Shown: piece by piece, positions 12,301 to 25,200 of the stretch | Numbering within the stretch: position 1 is the first letter of the stretch | How the letters are laid out: each line of letters starts with the position of its first letter | The notes under the pieces: generated by a model | What the model was told of the DNA's origin: nothing | The model's database searches: none | The model's input: the letters and a program-made list of their open reading frames with translations, nothing else | Translations under genes and position numbers: made by a program | Origin: Bradysia coprophila | Taxonomy: Eukaryota > Arthropoda > Insecta > Diptera > Sciaridae | Length of the DNA: 64,000 nt | Assembly (NCBI RefSeq): GCF_014529535.1 | Contig: NW_023503493.1 | Location: 22,963,334 to 23,027,333 of the forward strand | Direction: 5' to 3'

Positions 12301-15300
12301 AGGATTTAATACGCCACCAATGCACGCTGATAATTCGAAGAGTGAAAGTTTCCTAACTCCAGAATCATTTTCTGCTAAAAGTAAGTTCATGTGAGCAGCA
12401 TTTAATCGTGCTGGTTTATCTCATGTTTTTGCTGGAATTACAGACTCCTCTACACCGACAAAGAGTTCAGATACGGTGTTGATTTTAAAATTAAGGAAGA
12501 TGCTGGACGACGAACGCTTGAAACGCAAATCGCTGGAAAAGCAAATTACTACCATGAACAACAAGTCAAGCAAATCGATGACCAATGAAGAGTCACTCAA
12601 GTAAGTTTTATATCATGTACTTTTGGGGCGAACCGGTAAAGATTTACCTGCACGCATTATCCACTGCTTACCGACAACGGATGAAACTGTTTCACCCAAA
12701 ATCTCAGCATACTGTTTTGTTTGCACTCACCATAAGTGGAGTTCCGTCAAAACGCGTAACTTTGAACAGAATCCAAACATATTCACCTCATTGTCTCTCT
12801 CACATTTTCAAAAAACGAGGATGTAAATTATGTTCAAATTTACGCATTTTGATGGTTACTCGTGCGATGCTTCTCAGTTAATAATTCGTTTGTTTATTAC
12901 TACAGTCGGTGTGTCATAAATCGCTTTTCCTATCTTATCAATACCGAAATTTAACGAAAACTTTTAGAAATTTTCTTATCATCGCTACAATTCCGAATGT
13001 CTTATACGTACAAACTTGAACATGTACATCGAAAAATCTTGACTATGAGCAGCAAGTTTTATGTGACAAACTATCATCTCTTATTCAGGGCGTCCGAATT
13101 GGAAGTGGAGAATGAAAAATTGCGACAGGACTATCAGTTACTTCGTAATAGCATCAATCGCGGTGTGGAAAGTCAAGAGCTAGAAGGTATTTACTCAATT
13201 AGAATTGAATATTATTTATTTATTTATTAAACAGGGCATCTGTTCAATTGCTTAAACAGATATGCACGTAGGCCTCTTGTGGACCCATTGTGCCAGAATT
13301 GAATAAGTTCGCTTCGGTTGCATTAATGGATTTCCAATCTAAATTTTAGCGCAATACGTAGCTTTGCAGGACGAAAATAAACGTCGTCGTGATGAGTGCA
13401 TCCAACTGAGAGCTATTTTAGCGCAACAAAGCCAATCGTTACGTACGCTAGGATCAGCTACAATTAAAAACGAAACGGGAATGAATGAAGGTGAAATTGT
13501 CGAAGCTTTCCAAGCACAAAAGCTTGTCAACAGGTACTACCTTCCGACGCACGCCAGTGCACGTTAGTGACGCGAGTTTATCACTTGTTTTTCAGGCAAC
13601 TTGAGTCTGAATTATCAGCGTTAACAGAAGAAAATAATTTACGTCTAACCGAACTAAATAAGACAATTGACGATCTACGCAGCGAACGCGACAAACTACA
13701 GGAAATTATTTATGAAAAGGTCATTCATACCGACGACACAACCGTAGAAGTTTTACAGCAGAGTGTCTCATATTTACGGTATGAATTGGAAAAGTCCTTG
13801 ACACTGTACTCGGAACAACAGGAACAAATAGATGAATTGACGAGGAAAGTGGAGGAGTTGATTAATAAAAATAACATTTTGTCGAGTCGATTACGCGAGC
13901 ATGGACTGGATGATTCGACAAAGCTTAAGGAGAATGTCAAAAGTAATTTGGCCGTTGTTAAGAAAAAGGCTCAGGTGTATCGAGGTATGGTAAAATGTAG
14001 TAAATCGTCGGCGCTGTATCCTAAAGAAATTCGGTTCTGTTTAAGGTATCTTCAAGTACAACGAAAAGGACACCGATAAAATACTGCAGCGGTTGATAGT
14101 TGAATTAACGCGACGCGTAGCTATTACGCTATTTCCTGGACTGCCGGCCTACATTGTATTTATGACCATCAGGTACATTTAACATCGAAAGAACCATTGT
14201 CTGAGCATCGACTGATGAATAACGTCAATTTCAGGTACACCGATCTACTCAATACCGACAAGGATGTTCGCCTTTTACTTACAAACTTCTTGCTGAATGT
14301 GAGAAAAGTTTATCGCTCACCAAATACCAGCGAGTATCGTGTGTTATGGCTTGTTAATACTCTCAAGTATTGCATTTTCACAATCATTCGCTGACACAAA
14401 GAAACTGAAATTTCCAATTTTAGATTGCACAATCTTTTGAAGCAGTACGGTGGCGTTGATGAGTACATGCTACTGAACACCGACAGTCAGAATCAGCAGC
14501 AACTCAAAAATTTCGATTTGTCTGAGTACAGGTACTAATCTGATGTTCTTTTTATACACGAAAACTAGACCTAATTGAATGTCAATTCCAATGTCAATAG
14601 GCAAGTAATTTTGGGCGACATCACCGGTCTGTATGAAAAAACAGTTCGTCAAGTACAGGATTTCATGAAACCACACATTGTGCCAGCCATTTTGGACCAC
14701 GACGAGATGGCGAGGGGCAAGAGTCAAGGTAATTTTCACATCAAACGCTGTACAGATCTATGGAAATCACAAAATTGAATTTCAATAAATGCCAGGTGCA
14801 CGCGGTCGATCGATGTCATTAATGACGCCCGATGGTAACCAAACTGTCGAACCGAAATCTCTGGTCAATCAGCTGGAATATTTCTACAAACAATTCCAAT
14901 TTTTCGGCCTCGACGACGGTTACATTGAGCAAATTTTCAAGCAATTACTTTACTACATTTGTGCCATTTCCATAAACAATCTGATGTTGAGACAAGAACT
15001 GTGTATGTGGAAAACGGGAATGAAGATCAGATATAATGTGAGCTGCCTGGAGGATTGGGCTCGCAAAAAGAAAATGGTATTCGGATTCGCAACTTCATTC
15101 TGTCGCTTAGTTTTAATGTTGATCGGTCATTTCAGCCAAACGATATTTTACAACCTCTTCAACCGTTAATCCAAGTGTCATCGTTGCTCCAATCTCGCAA
15201 ATCCGAAGAAGATGTCGACACAATTTTTGAGCTGTGTTCGGACCTAACGACTGCTCAAGTGTTGCGGGTAAGTTTTTGTGATGAATTCATTTGGTCGAAG

Positions 15301-15685
15301 CTTACACTTAATTTTGGTTTCATTTAGATTATAAAGTCGTACACACTGGACGACTGTGAGAATCCCATTCAACCCATTTTCATCGAAAAATTGGAAAAGA
15401 AATTGAATGAACGGAATACGCATGTAAGTATAGAAATCTCTTATTCATAAAAGTACTCATGTGAATTGAATTTTGTCCCACCTTTATTAGCGATGCTCCG
15501 AACCCAATCAGAGGTCTAACGATAGAATTTAAATTATCTTTTTTCAGACACAAAACGATCTGTTTACCATGGAGGAGAATTTTGTACATCCGATGAAGGT
15601 CATTTACAAATACGATTCGATTAAGTTAGAAGAGATCGAACTACCAACCATACTAAATTTGGACGATTTGTTGATTAAAATTTAA
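6316..15685 (+). CDS. didum: Unconventional myosin V heavy chain, 27 exons, about 1,816 residues
   Basis: Class V myosins carry vesicles and organelles along actin as processive dimers. Exons: 6316-6342, 7551-7804, 7865-8430, 8488-8612, 8671-8784, 8850-9175, 9240-9402, 9474-9567, 9630-9834, 9924-9947, 10543-10656, 10730-11151, 11211-11385, 11457-11988, 12045-12380, 12444-12600, 13089-13186, 13350-13533, 13596-13984, 14046-14172, 14235-14366, 14424-14531, 14601-14728, 14796-15076, 15136-15267, 15328-15423, 15548-15685. The start MSSTKLYTK joins [10 protein letters not shown], matching the vertebrate N-terminus. The motor has P-loop GESGAGKT (165-172), switch [10 protein letters not shown] (216-224) and [10 protein letters not shown]. 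Six IQ motifs follow, then coiled coils and the globular cargo (DIL) domain with [11 protein letters not shown] and LTTAQVLR. Length matches Drosophila didum (about 1,800). All junction phases agree except one break in exon 9 near 9706-9723. The 24-nt exon 10 lies in loop 2, and intron 1 is 1.2 kb. Confidence 0.95.
9948..10542 (+). other. Long intron in the loop-2 region of myosin V
   Basis: A 595-bp intron, roughly ten times the size of most in this gene, placed directly after the 24-nt exon 10. I see no further exon in it that keeps frame and family similarity. Its length and position would suit regulated inclusion of loop-2 exons. Confidence 0.4.
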
Positions 15686-16116
15686 ACGGCGTCCAAAATT
15701 CAAGAGTGAAACGGTAAAGCGACAATACAAACGAATAGTTTTTAGTGGATGAATGGAGGCATATTAACTTTGTGTTGCCCATGTATGACTTGGGTACGTT
15801 ACGTAGTTGAACTAATTTTATTTTCAGCAGTTGGCAAATTATTGTTGTTCAGAACACGCACGTTCGTTGAATTTATTTGTTAATTATATTCGATGGGTTA
15901 GATCAGATTGTTTAAATAACTTGTTCCGTTTACCAATTTATTGAAAAACAACCGTGTAGGTAATCGGTACATTGAATTTACGTCGTACGCATTAAGATTT
16001 CATAGTAGATTGAAATCTGTGGGAGAGATGATGAAAAATGGATACGAAGGTGATTGTGCTGCCGAGCCGTTAGGCGAGAGACATAGTTACCCGAGAATTA
16101 GTACATTTTGTTACGA

Positions 16117-16200
16117 GTGATGAAAATTTGCATTTTTCGGCGCTAGTCGTAAGCAGGCCGTACCGAAAACTTTCATCACGAGTCACAAACGACGTTTTTT
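16117..16200. repeat. Hairpin with GC-rich apex
   Basis: Arms GTTACGAGTGATGAAAA and its near complement TTTCATCACGAGTCAC flank a GC-richer centre (CGGCGCTAGTCG... CCGTACCG). It has the same architecture as other hairpins in the window. Confidence 0.5.
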
Positions 16201-17382
16201 ACGTTTGAATACTGAAGTGAAACGAAAGACGAAAGCACAACAATTTAAACAAAGAAATCACTCTACGGACAATTTCGAAAACTATCACGCTCTGTCGATT
16301 GCGGCCGAAAAATTATACATGAATTTCCATTTTCGGACGGATAAAGCGGCCGAGAAAGTTACTTTTCCGGGAAAGTCAGGGAAAATGGAACTTTCCAATC
16401 GTAGTTTGCGTGTCGCAATCCGTCGAATGAAATCTTCAAGCGCAAAAAATCCATTTTCCGGCACTCTTCCACAGCTATTTTACGTGCTTTTGCAGTTTTT
16501 GAAGTCATTTACATAGCAGAAGCACGTAAATCATTGTACTTACGAGGTTCCAAGTTGTTTATTTGACGATTGAGGTGTTATGACCCAACCCGACGCCTGC
16601 TAAAATTTTTTTGGTTTGAAAGTAGAATTTGGGAAGTATAAATGAAATTTCATTGTTGTTATTTCAACGACCGGTTATCATGTTAAAGAAGAATACAGTA
16701 GAGATCTTTTTATTACGTAATACAAGCGCAATTACGGCAACCCACCTTCGGCTCTGATAACTCTAACTTTGCGCTTAGGTAATCGCCCATTTACATGGTC
16801 CCTGCTGTAGTCTAATAATTAGTGTGAAGAACTAATAAAGAAGCTGAAACCGACCAAGCTACTTTGCCTCACTTCAACTGTATTGTTATTGGTTATCCTT
16901 GAATACATTATTTGAGTTAAACTGGAAAACGAATATTTACACCATTCAGCCTGATCTTGCCTGGTTAACTAACAAATTTGATAAGAGCCATAAAAGAAGC
17001 ATTTAATGTAATAGATTTAGAGATATATAGTATCCCCTGTGTGTTTTATCAAATATCGTTTAGTAGTCCAGTTCAGAGCTTTTTTCAATAAAGTGCGTAC
17101 AAAATAAAATATTTTTTTTAAGCAAAAGCATTCCAATGTTATGCTGTATATAGAATTGACTGAAAGACTGAAAAGAAGTTACAGTGTTTTTCACTTTGTT
17201 AATTTTATTTTTCAACACATTTCCAGATATAGGGCAATTCCTGTTGCCTAATGAAAAAAAAGACGTTGATAGGAAACGAAAAAAAAAACCAATAATTGAA
17301 AATCAAATCTATTTATAAATGTTGTTCGTTAATCTAGAGAATAAAATGAAATTAATTTATATCAGCTGTTAAATTTGAAAAG

Positions 17383-17384
<2 letters not shown>

Positions 17385-17431
<47 letters not shown>
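17385..17431. repeat. (GA)n microsatellite
   Basis: About 23 uninterrupted AG dinucleotides, followed by a purine-rich tract up to about 17470. Confidence 0.95.
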
Positions 17432-17432
<1 letters not shown>

Positions 17433-18144
17433 GGAAGAGATAGAGAGATGGGAGGGGGAGAAGGGAGATGTTGTTGTGATGTTGATATTTTTTTTTTAAA
17501 CAATGGGAAATTCGGCAATTTATCATTGGAAAGTGTTACTTATCGATTAGGACTTATTCAATTTATCTAAAATTAAAAATTAAATATTTGTTTGTTCGTA
17601 TTGTTATAAAATTGGAAAGAGTTGCACGAGTTGCCCTCCGCCAATTACGAATGTATTTATTATTATTTCGTACAATTTCAAGTATTTTTTACCATTATAA
17701 TTCTTAGTATTTAAGAAGAAAATTATTTAAACGAATTGTTGCTTTTAAGAAGCAAGACGGAAACGTATAGTACTTAATAGTCAATGCGAATAGTCTCAAT
17801 GGCTACAATTTATAATAAATTACAAGAACATTCGATGAACGGTGGTTATTCGCATGATACGCATAATTTTGAATGATAATGTGCAATGGTTTGATGTTTA
17901 AAGTTTTACAGTTTAGCAGTTTTCCGTAAAATGGACCGATTAAACAAACTAAATTCGCTACGTTGGTTACAATAATAACAATTTTAAAAATAAAAGATTT
18001 CGTGCAGCCTAAGAGCTGAAATTTCACTAAACCACACGCGAGTCATTTCGCTTTTATTACAATTATCGCAAACCATCTGATTACAAACTTTGTTTTTTTT
18101 TAACTTTTAAGCGCGAAATTTAAAATTTCTATGGCGAATTCAAA

Positions 18145-18334
18145 TTTTCATGCTACGGTGACGAAAACGGGGTGATTTTTGGAAGTTTTTTCCATTTTCG
18201 TCACCATAGCATGAAAAGTTGTGTACGTATCTGCTTTGGACGGCTGATTTTAGGCACTTTCGCTTGTCGCCCTCACTTCGTTCGGGCTACAACTCGCGAA
18301 ATGCCTAAAATCTACCGTCCAAAGCAGATACGTA
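18145..18334. mobile_element. Double fold-back element
   Basis: Two adjacent palindromes. The first (18145-18217) has arms TTTTCATGCTACGGTGACG and its complement. The second (18224-18334) has arms TACGTATCTGCTTTGGACGG and its complement, with an apex that reads CACTTCGTTCGGGCTACAA. The same two-part layout recurs at 30972-31162 and in the 48530-49460 array, so this is a mobile family, although it has no coding capacity. Confidence 0.65.
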
Positions 18335-19645
18335 AATAACCATTGATGCCAAAATTTTATAAACTGCAAAACAGATAATTGGCTGGGTTCACTAAAAAGT
18401 GACGAAAAGTCAGAAACCGAATAAAACTGAAAATGGTTTGCGATGATTGTACCGCTTGAACCGCTTGATTTAAAAGATTTCATTCAATCTTTTCATGCCT
18501 GGTCAATCTAATTAATTCGTAGTACGTTGTGATACTGATGTATACAATGTGATACGCATAGAATGACGACATCATTACTTTGAAAAGGCATGAAAAATTT
18601 TCATCTTTTTTTGTTGACCACTGTAAAGAGGGTTGTAGGTCTGTAGCATAGAAAAACACACGACAAACGTTGGCACATTTCTATTCGACGTAATGACGAA
18701 TAAATTTAAATTAAATTTAACATTGGTTTCCTTCATTGTTTCCAGTATAAATATGATTTTCTAGACAATTTAGTTTAAAGAAAAATTTATAAAAAAAAAT
18801 CATAGAATGATGAAAGGTGATACATGGTTTCGCCGTGATAGAAAAGAACCCAATACCAGAACCGTGAGTTCATAGTGATAAATGAAAGAAAATGTGTACT
18901 TAAAACATAACTGAAAAGGCATGTAATGTATTATAATTTATTGACAACTTGTAGAGATTAATTAAAAAAAAAAAAAACAAATAACAAAAAATTATATTCA
19001 ATAAAGGTAAAGACATATACCACAACATACTTCATTTGCAGTTTTTTCTTTTACTTAAAACAGTGAGGTAGTCAAAAAAAAACTCGAAGTCAGATTGGCG
19101 TAAACGCGAACATTATATTTGTTTTTTTACTTTCAAATTTTGGTATTTTAATTGACTTCAAAATTTGAATTTGAATTTGAATCACACCATTCAAACTATG
19201 CTTATAATGACCAAATTTTACGAACGACAATTTTTTCGCTTAAACAAACACTCAATATTCAAGTAATAATAACAATAACAATTCAGAGTGTTGTTCACTG
19301 CAACTTTTATTTCCCTAGAGCGATTGCGGCTGCGTATTCGACGTCAATATAAATCGATGCTAATTTTTCGTCACACATTCAATTAATTATCGTGCGCAGC
19401 CATAAGCTAAGGAAATTTATTCTAATTTTCGATGTTCTTCAATTAAATTAATTGCAAAATGGACTTTGGTAACTAAACCAGCAAGCGAAACTACTTAAGA
19501 CTAAAAAAAATCTTAACTTTTTGGTCGCATGCAATCACTGTAAATCGAAAAGTAGAAAATTGTAAAACAGCACAACCGTTCAGAATCAAGACGTTAGTAG
19601 ATAAATTAGTGAGGGAGATAAAAGCGGGCGAAAAATGTTGTAATT

Positions 19646-20522
19646 TCACTGACAAACATCTGGATGGCCACCGGCAACTTTACAAACTTCTTGCAACAGA
19701 TCTTTTAATATCGACGCTTGCCTTCCTTGGGACTGATTCAATGTAATTGTTGGAATAAACGTCACACTCGGTCTCAATGCGTGCGTTAATTCACCATGCA
19801 TTTTTAGTAGCTCGGCACCATGCGGACTGAGGGAAAGGAATTTAATCATTATTTTCGTCATAGAAAAGTGCTTGCGACTTTACCTGTCGTAACACTTCTG
19901 AATTGGTTCCCATTCAACTTGATGCTCTCTCGTACACTAAAATGTTTATGCAACGATTCATTCAAGGTTTTACTACTTCTTACACCGTGACGAACTCACC
20001 TTTTGCATTGCTTCTTTCGGCAATAAATTGTTTCGAATCATGCACGCGATAACATCAATTAAAACCTTTGGTTCGTCGATTGCTTCAATACAACACGCAT
20101 GGTAAATATTAGCATTACATTCGATTTCACCGTGTTGACACAGAAACGACAATGAACCATCGCTGTTTGTGGATGTCGTCGCCTTTCCGTACGGAATGAG
20201 TTGGAAATCAATTAAAGCGGGAGCTTTGTAGAAAGCGGGCTGCAGTTGTTTTATAATGAAATATTTGGAATCAGGACACAATGCCTCGTAAAACACTGTC
20301 ACTATTACTGGACCGTATGATGCAGATTCTTTGGTGTTATTGTCATTATTCTATCGACAGATAATCAGAAAATCATTTGATACATTCGACTGAAAGTACA
20401 ATTAAAGTGTGTCGTACCTCTGGTGCATCCTGGTTCGACCACCGACGAAATACTTGCCAAAGTATAAAAACAATAAACAAGCTAATTAAGATGCGAAACC
20501 TAGTTGAATTTATCACATGCAT
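19646..20522 (-). CDS. GILT-like thiol reductase (gamma-interferon-inducible lysosomal thiol reductase family), 229 residues
   Basis: GILT proteins reduce disulfides of proteins in acidic endosomes and lysosomes and have roles in insect immunity. Four exons: 20418-20522, 20000-20350, 19884-19936 and 19826-19646, all phases consistent. Residues 1-35 hold a hydrophobic N-terminal segment (ILISLFIVFILW) acting as signal peptide or anchor. The active site is CPDS (60-63), a CxxS form common in insect GILTs rather than CxxC. The family signature CQHGxxECxxNxxxxC is complete at 106-121. The C-terminal half keeps the paired cysteines (KCYD, EVCKVAGGHPDVC). It is transcribed divergently from ALKBH4, with 357 bp between the start codons. 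Confidence 0.92.
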
Positions 20523-20879
20523 TGTAGGTTGAATTTATCTAAATTTTGTGCCACGTTCGTAACTTTGAAGTACCCGTTCTCGTGCTGTTATTGTGCAGCA
20601 GATAAGTACACGAAAGTAGTGATTAGAAAACCGTGGATATTCGATTAATTTGCTAACTCAGCTCATTTCTATGTTGTGTACTAATATGACATGACTTGAC
20701 TGGCGTACCGAGGTTATGTTTTGACATTATGTTGACAACTCTAAATTTTCGAAACTAGTTTTGACAAGCTGAGCTACACAGCAGTCAGAGAGCACGGAGA
20801 GCACCCTTTGGTGTACAGACGGTACAGACCAAAATAACTCCTTCCTTAACGTCTCTGGATATACTATAACAGGAAAAGA
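20523..20879. promoter_or_regulatory. Shared divergent promoter region, GILT / ALKBH4
   Basis: Only 357 bp separate the two start codons, so both 5' UTRs and core promoters must be here. I see no clear TATA box or repeat. Confidence 0.45.
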
Positions 20880-22042
20880 ATGGATCCCCCGAAAATAAGA
20901 TTGTGCGGTTGTAAAGGCTGCAGGACCTGTTTAGTATGTGAAAAGAAATTCGGAATCGCAAAACCGGATTTGTACAGTGAATTCAAAGTATGTTCTGGAC
21001 ATTCCATCAACAATTCAAGAAAATGAAAACATTACACCCAGCCATGTCATTTAGAATTTAGACTCTTTCGTCTATTGTCATTGGTGCAACAAGCTGTTCA
21101 GAGGATGGAATGTCGAAGAGGTCCTAGACAATCATCAAAATCATGCGACTGAAAATGGAATTGAATTTCCCGGGATTTTTGTGAAAACAAATTTTTTGGA
21201 TGAACAAGAGGCGGCCAATTTAATGAATGGAATCGACGAAATGCCTTGGGACGGTTCACAAAGTGGTAGAAGAAAACAGGTAATGTGAGACTGAATTTTA
21301 AAGCTAAAATCACAATTCAAATGTACATAATCGACAACGTCCACATAGAACTTTGGCCCGAAGACTAATTTCAAAAAAATGAAATTACAAGTCGGACCGT
21401 TTGAGGGATTTCCTGCATTCACCAAGTTTGTGCAAACCAAGTTCGAGAGTGAACCGTTGCTACATGATTTTAAAACGGTAGAACAATGCTCGCTAGAATA
21501 CGATGACCAGAAAGGTGCCTGCATAGATCCCCATATCGATGATTGTTGGGTGTGGGGTGAACGAGTCGTCACAGTCAATTGCTTGGGCGATTCTGTACTG
21601 ACTTTGTCAAGGTAGTTGTGTTGTCACGAGAGGGTAATGACAGCAAATACTGTATAATCTAACAGGAATTTGTTTCTGTTCCAGGTACAACGGTGACTGT
21701 AAGCGATACAATCTATTTTTGGTTGACAAATATCGGTCAACGTTACTAGCCGAATTGTTTGACGAAAACGAACTAAATAAATTCAACGACTTGGTTATTC
21801 GTATTCCGATGCCTGCAAGATCGTTGATCGTCTTATATGGTCCAGCGCGCTACCAATTCGAGCATTGTGTTTTGAGAGAAGACATAAATCACAGGCGGGT
21901 ATGCTTAGCCTATCGAGAATTTACGACATTCTACCTGAGCGATGGAGAAAAATACGATAGTGCAGGAAAGGACGTTCTTAATAAAGCGAAATTGTATTGG
22001 GATCATTCGACACGCGAAGGTGGTGTCGGGATGCGAAAATGA
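20880..22042 (+). CDS. ALKBH4: ALKBH4, AlkB-family Fe(II)/2-oxoglutarate dioxygenase, 317 residues
   Basis: ALKBH4 is an oxidative demethylase; in mammals it acts on monomethylated actin Lys84 and affects actomyosin function, and DNA 6mA activity is also reported. Exons: 20880-20987, 21055-21279, 21349-21611 and 21685-22042, total 954 nt with consistent phases. The N-terminus has the family's CGCKGCRTCLVCE cysteine motif and a second YCHWC pair. QSGRRKQ-NFGPKTNF and EQCSLEY match the human protein closely. The iron ligands are His and Asp in DPHIDD and a distal His in QFEHCVLRED; the 2-oxoglutarate-binding arginine lies in RRVCLAYREF. A possible poly(A) signal follows at 22051. The next gene starts only 190 bp downstream on the same strand. 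Confidence 0.95.
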
Positions 22043-22050
22043 ATTACCGA

Positions 22051-22056
22051 AATAAA
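22051..22056 (+). promoter_or_regulatory. Poly(A) signal AATAAA, ALKBH4
   Basis: AATAAA 9 bp after the ALKBH4 stop. A second AATAAA at 22185-22190 lies 42 bp before the next start codon; either could be used. Confidence 0.4.
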
Positions 22057-22231
22057 TTTGTTATTGTTCTAATGTCAAAATCGTAATACATCTGTGCACT
22101 ATACAGAACAATTACCGAGTTTTCGTTACACAAAAGAACGACGAATCGACGCTGTGTTGTGCATGCAAAATAATGTTAGAATGAAATAAAAATTGGAGGA
22201 AACGAAGCCCATCGACTGCACTGTTTTCATA

Positions 22232-25200
22232 ATGAACGAAAAGGAGTTGAACATTTCGAATATCGTCGGCGAACTGGTAAATTCAGAGAAAATTGTGTTT
22301 GAACTGCCAATTCACTCTGCGGTAATTTTAGGTTAAAAATTCCGTCGACGCTCAGTGCAACGTCGTTCAAGTCGACTTCAATGGGTCGTTCGATTTTCGG
22401 GTGATAGACGACGGATGTGGTTTCGATGAGAATGTAATGCAAGACATTGGAGAAAGGTAACAGAAAGGTCCCCAGATATTTGTTAGAAATAGTTTTTAGA
22501 AATTGAGCGATTTCTTGTTAGCTTTTCGGTTTACTAGATCCCGCAGAAGGAGAGCAAATTGTTTTTTTATTAAAATTGAGGGTGGTAGTCGCGCATTAAA
22601 TCTAAATTTGTTATATAGAGAGAGGTTTACTCAGAAAATTTGGTTATCAGGGTCGGTCGCTATTATAGGTTCTCCTTATTTGACCGGATTTTTTTGCAAG
22701 GATAGTTCTGTTGAGTATAGTTGGTTCACGAAGCAATCGCGATCCTTCATACGAATTGAATTTCGCCCAGCTTTCATCATAACCGTTTTTTTTAGACAAG
22801 TGTTCCAGTCACAGCCGTTACAGAAAAATCGCTTCCGCTACGGAAAACACGGAAAATTCCTATTGAAAGTTGCTCGAGGCGCTGCTGCCGAAATATTCAT
22901 TGAATCGATCAGACACAATAGTGATGTACGGCTATACAAATCCATCATCGCGAACAAATCGTCATACAAAATTTATAAAACTGATCGCAGTGATAAGGAC
23001 GCTTTGGTTGCGACCGCTCAAGGATCGATGGTGAATGAATATAGAACGATTTACCATATTATACCGGTTAATTGTAGGTCTGTTTCATAGGTGGTGTTGA
23101 ATACGTTAAATCTAAATATTGACGATGCTGCTCGGCTCAAATCGAACATAGTAAATACGGTCGTCGATTTATCATTGGTCAATTTTGAGGTAGACATTTC
23201 GGTTAGAGACACTGCCACGCAACAGACCCTGTACGCAAGTTATAGGTAAGAAAATGAGTTTGATTTCGGAAGACAACACAGCCTCGCCCTCTCTCAACAA
23301 TTTGTCTGTGATTGCAGAACCAAGAATCTATTCGATAAATTCGAACAATTCCTTGAATCACATCAGTTCTTCTCAAAGATTCAGTCAGTTTCATGTGAAA
23401 AGCACGATGTCAAGGTTGAGCTTTTGTTATGCGAAGACGCAACATCGAGTAAAACATTTCAGTTCGTCTATTTCAACAAATTGATAGAATATGACGGAAA
23501 ATGGAGGAAATTCATCAATAAATTATGCAAAAATCGATTCGAAAATGTAAGTCAGAGAAATGGCCGACAGTCTTATCAGATTACTATTGTGTACCTTATT
23601 GTCACTTTTGATAACAGGATCTGAATGCAACGTGTCCAGTCTACCTAATGAACATTTTTGCTGAAAATTACTTGGATAACCAGTTGGCCTACAATGTAAT
23701 TGTAGACAATTGTATCAGAAAATGTGTGGAACAGTTGTTACAACCTCCAGCTAACAGAACATCCATCTCTCATAAATCAATTTCTAAGGCTGTGGTGCCA
23801 AACAACGACATTGCCACTACCAGTAAAGGTAATTTTTTGCAACCATACATTGCCTGATAATTTCATTTGTCAGTTTTTTCAATCTGCCAGACCCTCCGGA
23901 CAACAATGGAAAGGAAGCTAAAGGCATCGGATTGGGTGATTACATATTTAACAACAGCTGTGAAAACTACGAACAACTAAACCTTGGCAAAGACGTTTAT
24001 CGGAAGAAAATCTGTGAAAATTGGATCATTAGCTTAGATAAACCGAAACCAAAGGATCTTGCCAATGATTCCTTGCAGAGTGTTGTAATCAATAGAAGCA
24101 CCACCATTCAACCAGACGATCATCTATTCAAAAAGCCGAAGCCGAAAAGCGTTAAATCCAGAAGGGGCAGTCAAAAAATGGTTACAAAAATTAAACCGGC
24201 CCCGCAGAGCTCGACACAGATCTACAAACCGTCGCAACATGTCAGAGTGTTCAATAATTCGAGCTTGCTTCGAGCATCAAAGAAATTAATTGCAAAAACA
24301 TCGACTGACGTAGATTTGGTGAGACGAAAGAACTCCAGAAAGAAAGTGATTACAAAAACGGCGACTGTAGTGGATCGGGTGAAACGAAAAGACTCTACAA
24401 AGAATCGAAACGGAAATCGATTTGAATTGAAAGAGCCAGTAAGCGATACCGAACGGCACTCCTCCAACAAGAAACCATCCAACGATTTGAACCTAAGTCC
24501 AATGGATGCGTTGCCAAATGATACTTTCGAAAACCCAAATGACCAGAATAATGAACCGAATCATGAACTGCGCGATGCATTTAAAGCGCCAGTTTATTTC
24601 GCAGCCACTCAAAAAACATTGGATTTTCGCTGGAACCAACAGACAACGAACTTCAATATGAATTTTTCGTCTTCAATTGCCATCCGTACAATCAACGAGG
24701 ATGATTCGTTTATGCATTTTCTGGGAAACGATGTTGGCGAGAACAATTCTATGAAAAATTTATTCGAAAGTATCGAACAGCCGGCAAACGCTACACCAAC
24801 TAGATCCGAATCGCAAATGGAAACGTGTCGTATGAGAACCCAATTACAAACCGACACGCATCGTACGAGAACTCAAATACCTCAAGAAATGAATCGTCCT
24901 AGCGGATCATCTGTGTATTCTCAAACATCCGAGTTTCGTTATCGGCACCATCGGAATAATTCAGTTCGTGCACACTATCGTCGACGAACATCTCGCAGTT
25001 TTGTCAGTGACAATTCGCTTAATTCTCAACGTAGCGGGAGAAGCTCTGGTGCTTCGATTAGGAGTGATCGGTCAAAGTCCATCAAGCCTGCCCAAAGTTC
25101 CACTCAAACTGCGACCACAACAACAGCTGTTGCACCTATGCGGAAACCAAACTCACAGATTGATTTACTTAGCGATAATGGTTTGAAAGCTGGCTGGCCG

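Larger units (their letters stand above)
15686..19645. other. Myosin V 3' flank and intergenic spacer, 4 kb, no further gene seen
   Basis: Possible poly(A) signals AATAAA lie near 16833 and at 17087 for myosin V. The stretch holds hairpins at 16117-16200 and 16475-16535, a GA microsatellite, a double fold-back element (18145-18334) and AT-rich sequence. An open frame at 16205-16516 overlaps repeats and looks spurious. Confidence 0.5.

Noticed and set aside
16205-16516. 103-codon open frame with Lys/Arg-rich start
   Set aside because: It overlaps hairpin sequence, has no homology I recognise and no supporting splice context.
22503-22795. Open frame continuing upstream of MutL-like exon 3
   Set aside because: It lies in the intron before the acceptor TTTTTTTTAG at 22795. 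Direct splicing from exon 2 to 22796 keeps phase and family alignment.
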